Of a DNA stretch of 64,000 bases, positions 59,809 to 64,000 are shown piece after piece. Under the pieces are notes generated by a model. That model did not search any database, was not told the origin of the DNA, and saw only the letters and a list, made by a program, of their open reading frames with translations. Location: the NCBI RefSeq assembly GCF_000505545.1, contig NZ_AYTB01000013.1, positions 124,001-188,000 on the forward strand, read 5' to 3'. Within the stretch, counting starts at the first letter, position 1. Each line of letters opens with the position of its first letter. The stretch comes from Kurthia huakuii LAM0618 (lineage in GTDB: Bacteria > Bacillota > Bacilli > Bacillales_A > Planococcaceae). Made by a program: the position numbers and the translations under genes.

Positions 59809-61794
59809 TTATTTTGATAAATCAATCGTGAAAATCCCAAATCCTTTTGCATCGGTTTTACCAGTATAGCTATATGGGCTTGTTTCTTCTAAATACTTCG
59901 CACCGGTAGGAGATGATGTAAAGGTTACATTTGGTGTACCAGTCATTTTTGTAAGTGACCAGTTATTATCGGCTGTTGGTACGATTTCTTTTTGCTCTGA
60001 AATGTAATCCATTAATACTTGACGATTTTCATCTTGACTGTCAACGACAATTGGACTTGCTTTGACACCAGGGAAGTTACCGCCACCTGTCGCGCGGTAA
60101 TTATTTGTAATAACGATAAATTGTTGTTTTTCGTCAAGTGCTTTACCATTATAAGAGAGGTTTTTCACGCGATTTGCTGTTGGATTAATCAACACACCAT
60201 CTGGGTCATACTTAGACGGTTGTGTGACATCGATTTCATATGTTACACCATCAATAACATCAAAATTATAAGGTCTAAAATCGCTGTTGATTAATGATTG
60301 TTCAGTAGTTTTCGTTGGGTCGATTTGGTTAAATTGACCAGCAGAACGCTCTAACCATTCTTTAACAGTTGCACCAGAAACTTTGACTGCTTTTAATGTG
60401 TTATCGTATAAATAAAGGTCTGCAGCACTACGAATCGTTAAATCACCTTTTTGAATTTCTGTGTATTCTTCTGGGCCATTACGTCCAGCTTTAAACGGCG
60501 CACCTGCTGATAAAATTGGTAAATCTTTTAGTGCTGGATCGTTCGCAACGATTTTTTCGACATACCATTTTTGTGCGTTTGTTACGACTTGAATCGATGG
60601 GTCATCTTTTACAAGCGCAAAGAAGCTATGAATCGCGTCGGTGGTTGTGCCGATTGGTGTGTTAACATAGTTGATTGTTTGTTCATGACCTGGCTTCACG
60701 ATAGCTGAAATTGTTTTCGCTGGACGCGTTGCTTTGGCATTGCGCGTTTGTGATTGTGAAGAAACGACTTTCCATTTATTCGTTTTTGATTTTGTTAATT
60801 TCAAATCGATAATACCAAGCTCGGCACCACCATAACCAGCTTGAACAGCTGCGACGCCATTGATTGTACCTTTAGCATTATTAACGCCAGGAAGTAATTT
60901 GCCATCTTTATCTTTAAATGATGAGCTCAGTGACGCTTCATCTTTTGCAGGGAATACTTGGTGGGTATGTGAGAATGTCACGGCATCAATGCCTTTTACT
61001 TTTGTTAATGCATAGATGACATCTTCATTGTTTGTGAGGTCTGCACTGAAGCCTGAGTGCGCCATCGCAATCACGACATCAGCACCTTTTTTCTTCATTT
61101 CAGGAACATAATTTTCCGCTGTTGCGACGATATCTTTAGCTTTAACTTTACCAGCTAAATGCGTTTGATCCCAGCTCATAATTTGCGGTGCAACAAAGCC
61201 GATGTAACCAACTTTAATGACATGGGATTTTCCGTTAGCATCTTTCACTTTTTTGTTTACAATTGAGTACGGTGTATATTTATTTTTGTCGTTGTTATCA
61301 TTTTTATCGTGGTCATCGACATATACATTGGCGTTGACGCGTTTAAAATCACCGTCATTATAAACTTCCTTTAAGTAACCAAGGCCGTAGTTGAATTCGT
61401 GATTGCCGTATGTTGCAGCATCATAGCGCATGGCATTCATTGCTGCAATACTTGGATGTACTTCCCCTTTTTTAATGCGGTCCACTTTTGCAAAGAATGT
61501 ACCAAATGGTGTTCCTTGAATCGTATCACCATTATCTACAAGTACATTGTTTTTATTTTCCTTACGTGCTTCGTGTACTAATGTTGCCGTTTTGACAAGC
61601 CCTACTGCATCTGTTGGTGCATTTTTGTAGTAATCATAATTCATTAGATTCGTATGCACGTCTGTCGTTTCCATAATACGAAGGTCCACATTTGCCGTTG
61701 TCGATTTAGCATCAGCCATTGTTGGAACAGCTAAACCCATAGTCAGAATGGTTGCTAGTGCGATAACACTTTTCTTGCGTCGATGATTTACCAT
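59809..61794 (-). CDS. secreted 2',3'-cyclic-nucleotide phosphodiesterase / 3'-nucleotidase
   Basis: A 661-residue exported enzyme of the CpdB/5'-nucleotidase family. Signal peptide (residues 1-29, AMADAK region), then a calcineurin-like metallophosphatase domain with ETTDVHTNL, VLVDNGDTIQGTP, TYGNHEFNYG, AMAHSGFS and FSHTHQVFP, all metal ligands intact. The C-terminal substrate domain contains GAPFKAGRNGPEEYTEIQKGDL and VITNNYRATGGGNFPG. There is no sortase motif, so it is probably released or wall-associated by other means. It salvages phosphate and nucleosides from RNA products. Confidence 0.92.
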   Translation of the reverse strand: MVNHRRKKSVIALATILTMGLAVPTMADAKSTTANVDLRIMETTDVHTNLMNYDYYKNAPTDAVGLVKTATLVHEARKENKNNVLVDNGDTIQGTPFGTFFAKVDRIKKGEVHPSIAAMNAMRYDAATYGNHEFNYGLGYLKEVYNDGDFKRVNANVYVDDHDKNDNNDKNKYTPYSIVNKKVKDANGKSHVIKVGYIGFVAPQIMSWDQTHLAGKVKAKDIVATAENYVPEMKKKGADVVIAMAHSGFSADLTNNEDVIYALTKVKGIDAVTFSHTHQVFPAKDEASLSSSFKDKDGKLLPGVNNAKGTINGVAAVQAGYGGAELGIIDLKLTKSKTNKWKVVSSQSQTRNAKATRPAKTISAIVKPGHEQTINYVNTPIGTTTDAIHSFFALVKDDPSIQVVTNAQKWYVEKIVANDPALKDLPILSAGAPFKAGRNGPEEYTEIQKGDLTIRSAADLYLYDNTLKAVKVSGATVKEWLERSAGQFNQIDPTKTTEQSLINSDFRPYNFDVIDGVTYEIDVTQPSKYDPDGVLINPTANRVKNLSYNGKALDEKQQFIVITNNYRATGGGNFPGVKASPIVVDSQDENRQVLMDYISEQKEIVPTADNNWSLTKMTGTPNVTFTSSPTGAKYLEETSPYSYTGKTDAKGFGIFTIDLSK

Positions 61795-61931
61795 ACATAA
61801 AACCTACCTTTTACTGTATTTGAAAAAAACTTTTCCTTCTTGTAATATAGCGTAATTAGAACTTAATGAATACATTTTTTTGTTAAAAAAAGGTCTTTTT
61901 GATAAATTTTATTCGAAAGGAGTGAAGATGG

Positions 61932-62771
61932 ATGAAAATCACCGTTTCATTACTATGTGCAAGCTTCTTACTATTTTCACCAACAAATAAAACCGGAGAT
62001 GAAAAAATGAATATAACAACGATTCCGAAATCAACGTGGGTTTGGAATGCATACAGTTTACAAGATGTTGATTTGTCGGCATTACGTGAGCAACATGTCA
62101 AAAAGATATATGTTCAAGTAGAAAAAGAAGTTCCCGTTACAGATTATGCCGCATTTAGCGAGCAAGCAAAAAAATATGGTATTCGACTGTATGCGCTAGA
62201 TGGTGCAAGTACATGGGCGTCTAATCCAAAAGAGGCTCGTGCAACGCGAGCATGGATAGAAGCAGCGCAGCAACAATATCAATTGTTCGCAGGTGTGCAT
62301 TTAGATATCGAACCGTATACATTGCCATCTTATGAGAATAATAAACAACAGTTGTTTGAAAATTATTTTGCTATTTTAAAATCGTATCGCGCGATGACGA
62401 AGAATTATGCTATGAAATTAGAGGCGGATATTCCATTTTGGTATGATGAGGAACGTTATGATAATCGATACGGGAAAGGACTTGTTTCGGAATTCTTAAT
62501 TCGCCAAACAGATGAGGTAGCGGTCATGGCTTATCGAAACAATGCGCGGCATATTATCGACATTACAAAAAGTGAACGTGCATATGCAATGAAAAAAGGG
62601 AAAAATATAACGATCGCTGTTGAAACACACCCTTCAGAAGAAGGAGACAATATTAGTTTTGCTAATAAGTCCCGATACTATTTTGAACGCCAATTAGAGA
62701 AAGTTTATGCTGAAACGAAGCAACCGATAGGCATTCATTTTTTACAGTCTTGGCAAGCACTGTACCAATGA
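61932..62771 (+). CDS. exported TIM-barrel-like protein (glycosidase-like)
   Basis: A 279-residue protein with an N-terminal hydrophobic segment (ITVSLLCASFLLFSP). The rest looks like a (beta/alpha)8 barrel: KSTWVWNAYSLQDVDLSALREQHVKKIYVQV, AKKYGIRLYALDG, AGVHLDIEPYTLPSYENNKQQL and GIHFLQSWQALY. The HLDIEPY pattern, with acidic residues at the end of a strand, recalls glycoside hydrolases, but no specific family is recognised. ATG 61932 is the start used; AAAGGAGTG lies upstream. Confidence 0.72.
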   Translation: MKITVSLLCASFLLFSPTNKTGDEKMNITTIPKSTWVWNAYSLQDVDLSALREQHVKKIYVQVEKEVPVTDYAAFSEQAKKYGIRLYALDGASTWASNPKEARATRAWIEAAQQQYQLFAGVHLDIEPYTLPSYENNKQQLFENYFAILKSYRAMTKNYAMKLEADIPFWYDEERYDNRYGKGLVSEFLIRQTDEVAVMAYRNNARHIIDITKSERAYAMKKGKNITIAVETHPSEEGDNISFANKSRYYFERQLEKVYAETKQPIGIHFLQSWQALYQ

Positions 62772-62813
62772 AAAAGCAGGAATTCTGCGATGTGTGGAAT
62801 TCCTGCTTTTTTT
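62771..62813. terminator. bidirectional terminator
   Basis: AAAAAGCAGGAATTC and GAATTCCTGCTTTTT arms between convergent genes; perfect over 15 bases. Confidence 0.9.
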
Positions 62814-63288
62814 ATAATGTTTGCTTGAAAATTTCTGTTGGAATACCGTCAATTATGCCCGCTTCGACTGATGTGAAGCCGGCACGCGTTAAAATTTTAC
62901 GTGAAGCCATATTTTTTGGATCAATCATCGCAATTAACGATGGGACATTTGTGTGGCGTGCAAGTGCCACTAAGGCATTAGCAATTTGTTGACCGTAGCC
63001 TTTTTTAAAATAGCGCGGGAACATCATATACCCAATTTCTGCTTCGTTTTTGTCAGTATCATAAAGCACCATACCAAAGCCGATATAGATGTCCTCAACG
63101 AAGATTTTATAACTACCAAAAGTGGCATGTTCATCATTTTGACGAATGCTTTTTTCAAAGCGAACTTGTGCTTCTTCCGGAGAGAGTGCGTGTCCAGTAA
63201 TGTATTCCATAACAGTCTCATCGCAAACGAGTGCATAATAATCATTAAAATCTTGTGCTGTATATTTTTTGAATTGCAAATGGGTCAT
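62812..63288 (-). CDS. GNAT-family acetyltransferase
   Basis: A ~158-residue N-acetyltransferase of the RimJ/RimL-like GNAT class, with EEAQVRFEKSIRQ, GFGMVLYDTDKNEAEIGYMMFPRYFKKGYGQQIANALV (acetyl-CoA binding loop with FKKGYGQQ) and IDPKNMASRKILTRAGF. ATG 63288 gives a full-length protein, but GAAAGG abuts it; TTG 63279 has better spacing. The longer frame to 63375 is not supported. The acetylated substrate is unknown. Confidence 0.88.
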   Translation of the reverse strand: MTHLQFKKYTAQDFNDYYALVCDETVMEYITGHALSPEEAQVRFEKSIRQNDEHATFGSYKIFVEDIYIGFGMVLYDTDKNEAEIGYMMFPRYFKKGYGQQIANALVALARHTNVPSLIAMIDPKNMASRKILTRAGFTSVEAGIIDGIPTEIFKQTL

Positions 63289-63408
63289 CCTTTCATGTGT
63301 GAAAAATCGAATATTATGTCGAATTTTCATGGCTTGAGCTATTTTCCTAGAAACTGAAAACGCCTTCAAGTACAATGCTTATAATATTCATAAAGGCAGG
63401 AAAACGCA

Positions 63409-64000
63409 ATGATTAAATTGGTGACACCGAAGCCCTTTTTTTATGAGGGGGATGAGCGCGCAGTGTTATTGCTGCATTCATTTACAAGTACAACAAGCGA
63501 TATGAAACGTTTAGCAAAATATTTAAATAAGCAAGGATACACTTGTCATGTGCCGCTGTATAGTGGACATGGTGAAGCACCGGAGCAATTTTTAAAAACA
63601 GATTTAGCGCAGTGGTGGGCGGATGCAGAAGCGGGTTTTCATTATTTACAGGCACATGGCTATCAAAATATTGCGGTGATTGGGTTATCAATGGGCGGCT
63701 TATTCACACTGAAGTTGGCACAACAGGAGCCGGTGAAAGGAATTGTGACGATGTCGGTACCTAATCATGATGCCGCGGCGTTTTTATCGTATCGTTTTTT
63801 AAATTATGTGAATCGCTATTTAGAGCTCGAAGGAATGAGTACAACAGAAATTGAAGCGCATGCGGAGCCATTGAAACTAAAAGCACGGCACATTTTAACA
63901 ACACTTGTTGAGCTAATTGATGCCGTACATGACAATATTGACCATGTACGCGTGCCAACGAGGTTATTTTATGGCGAGCAGGACCGAGCATTATATAAAG
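63409..64000 (+). CDS. carboxylesterase (Est30-like), truncated by the window edge
   Basis: An alpha/beta hydrolase running off the right edge, with about 197 residues visible. It starts at ATG 63409 after AGGCAGGAAAACGCA. It opens KPFFYEGDERAVLLLHSFTSTTSDMKRLAKYL with the oxyanion-region HSF, and the nucleophile serine is in VIGLSMGGLFTL. The acid residue region RLFYGEQDRALY appears near the end, and the catalytic His would lie outside. It is similar in layout to the Geobacillus carboxylesterase Est30, which cleaves short-chain esters. Confidence 0.9.
   Translation, partial: MIKLVTPKPFFYEGDERAVLLLHSFTSTTSDMKRLAKYLNKQGYTCHVPLYSGHGEAPEQFLKTDLAQWWADAEAGFHYLQAHGYQNIAVIGLSMGGLFTLKLAQQEPVKGIVTMSVPNHDAAAFLSYRFLNYVNRYLELEGMSTTEIEAHAEPLKLKARHILTTLVELIDAVHDNIDHVRVPTRLFYGEQDRALYK

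Noticed and set aside
1-64000. CRISPR arrays, tRNA and rRNA genes, prophage or intact transposons
   Set aside because: No regularly spaced repeats, cloverleaf-like genes, rRNA signatures or complete transposase genes were seen on either strand.

Overview
The window looks like a chromosomal segment of a low-GC Gram-positive bacterium of the Bacillales, most likely the Planococcaceae/Caryophanaceae side (Kurthia- or Lysinibacillus-like). This rests on AGGAGG-type ribosome binding sites, frequent GTG and TTG starts, many lipoboxes without outer-membrane genes, Bacillus-type regulatory sites (BirA, PerR, CcpA-like) and gene sets arranged as in Bacillus (yrhD/fdhA/yrhF-like genes, a ModE-like regulator beside modAB). 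The genus is inference. No rRNA, tRNA, CRISPR array, prophage or intact transposon was seen. Mobile DNA is present only as relics: two decayed copies of one IS3-type element (866-1518 and 18484-18679), one IS30 tail (42267-42485) and a possible transposase fragment near 452-745.

Bases 2100-17930 form one functional island for molybdenum-dependent formate metabolism. It holds formate dehydrogenase (fdhA), its DUF1641 partner, an Mrp-type Fe-S carrier, a DUF2294 protein, the sulfurtransferase fdhD, a formate/nitrite channel, all the molybdenum-cofactor genes (moaA, moaC, moaB, mobA, moeB, moeA, mobB, moaE, moaD), molybdate uptake (modA, modB, no modC) and a molybdate-type regulator divergent from modA over a perfect palindrome. 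The fdhA leader contains an unexplained terminator-like hairpin.

Bases 18000-29500 carry OsmC, a predicted papain-like peptidase, small lipoproteins, a PadR / ABC-2 permease / BmrA efflux group, and a cobalamin-riboswitch operon (btuC, btuD, btuF) ending in a small Fe-S/siroheme-type half-domain protein. Bases 29900-39000 hold ahpC-ahpF with a PerR-like box, a secreted protein, a hydroxyacyl-CoA dehydrogenase, a second lipoprotein related to the one at 19483, and a two-component system.

Bases 39300-48900 are vitamin-related. A BirA-type operator precedes bioD-bioA-bioY. It is followed by an orphan TPP riboswitch that nearly duplicates one 3.8 kb downstream, then the IS30 tail, a ferric-reductase-like flavoprotein and a second two-component system. 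Two tandem TPP riboswitches then precede the HMP/thiamine-precursor transporter genes thiZ-thiX-thiY. Bases 48700-64000 are mostly housekeeping: aspA, a flavoprotein dehydrogenase, NUDIX, thioredoxin, a GH25 lysozyme with repeats, a TenI-like protein, two DUF4181 proteins flanking an LD-carboxypeptidase, a CpdB-type nucleotidase, a GNAT enzyme and a truncated carboxylesterase.
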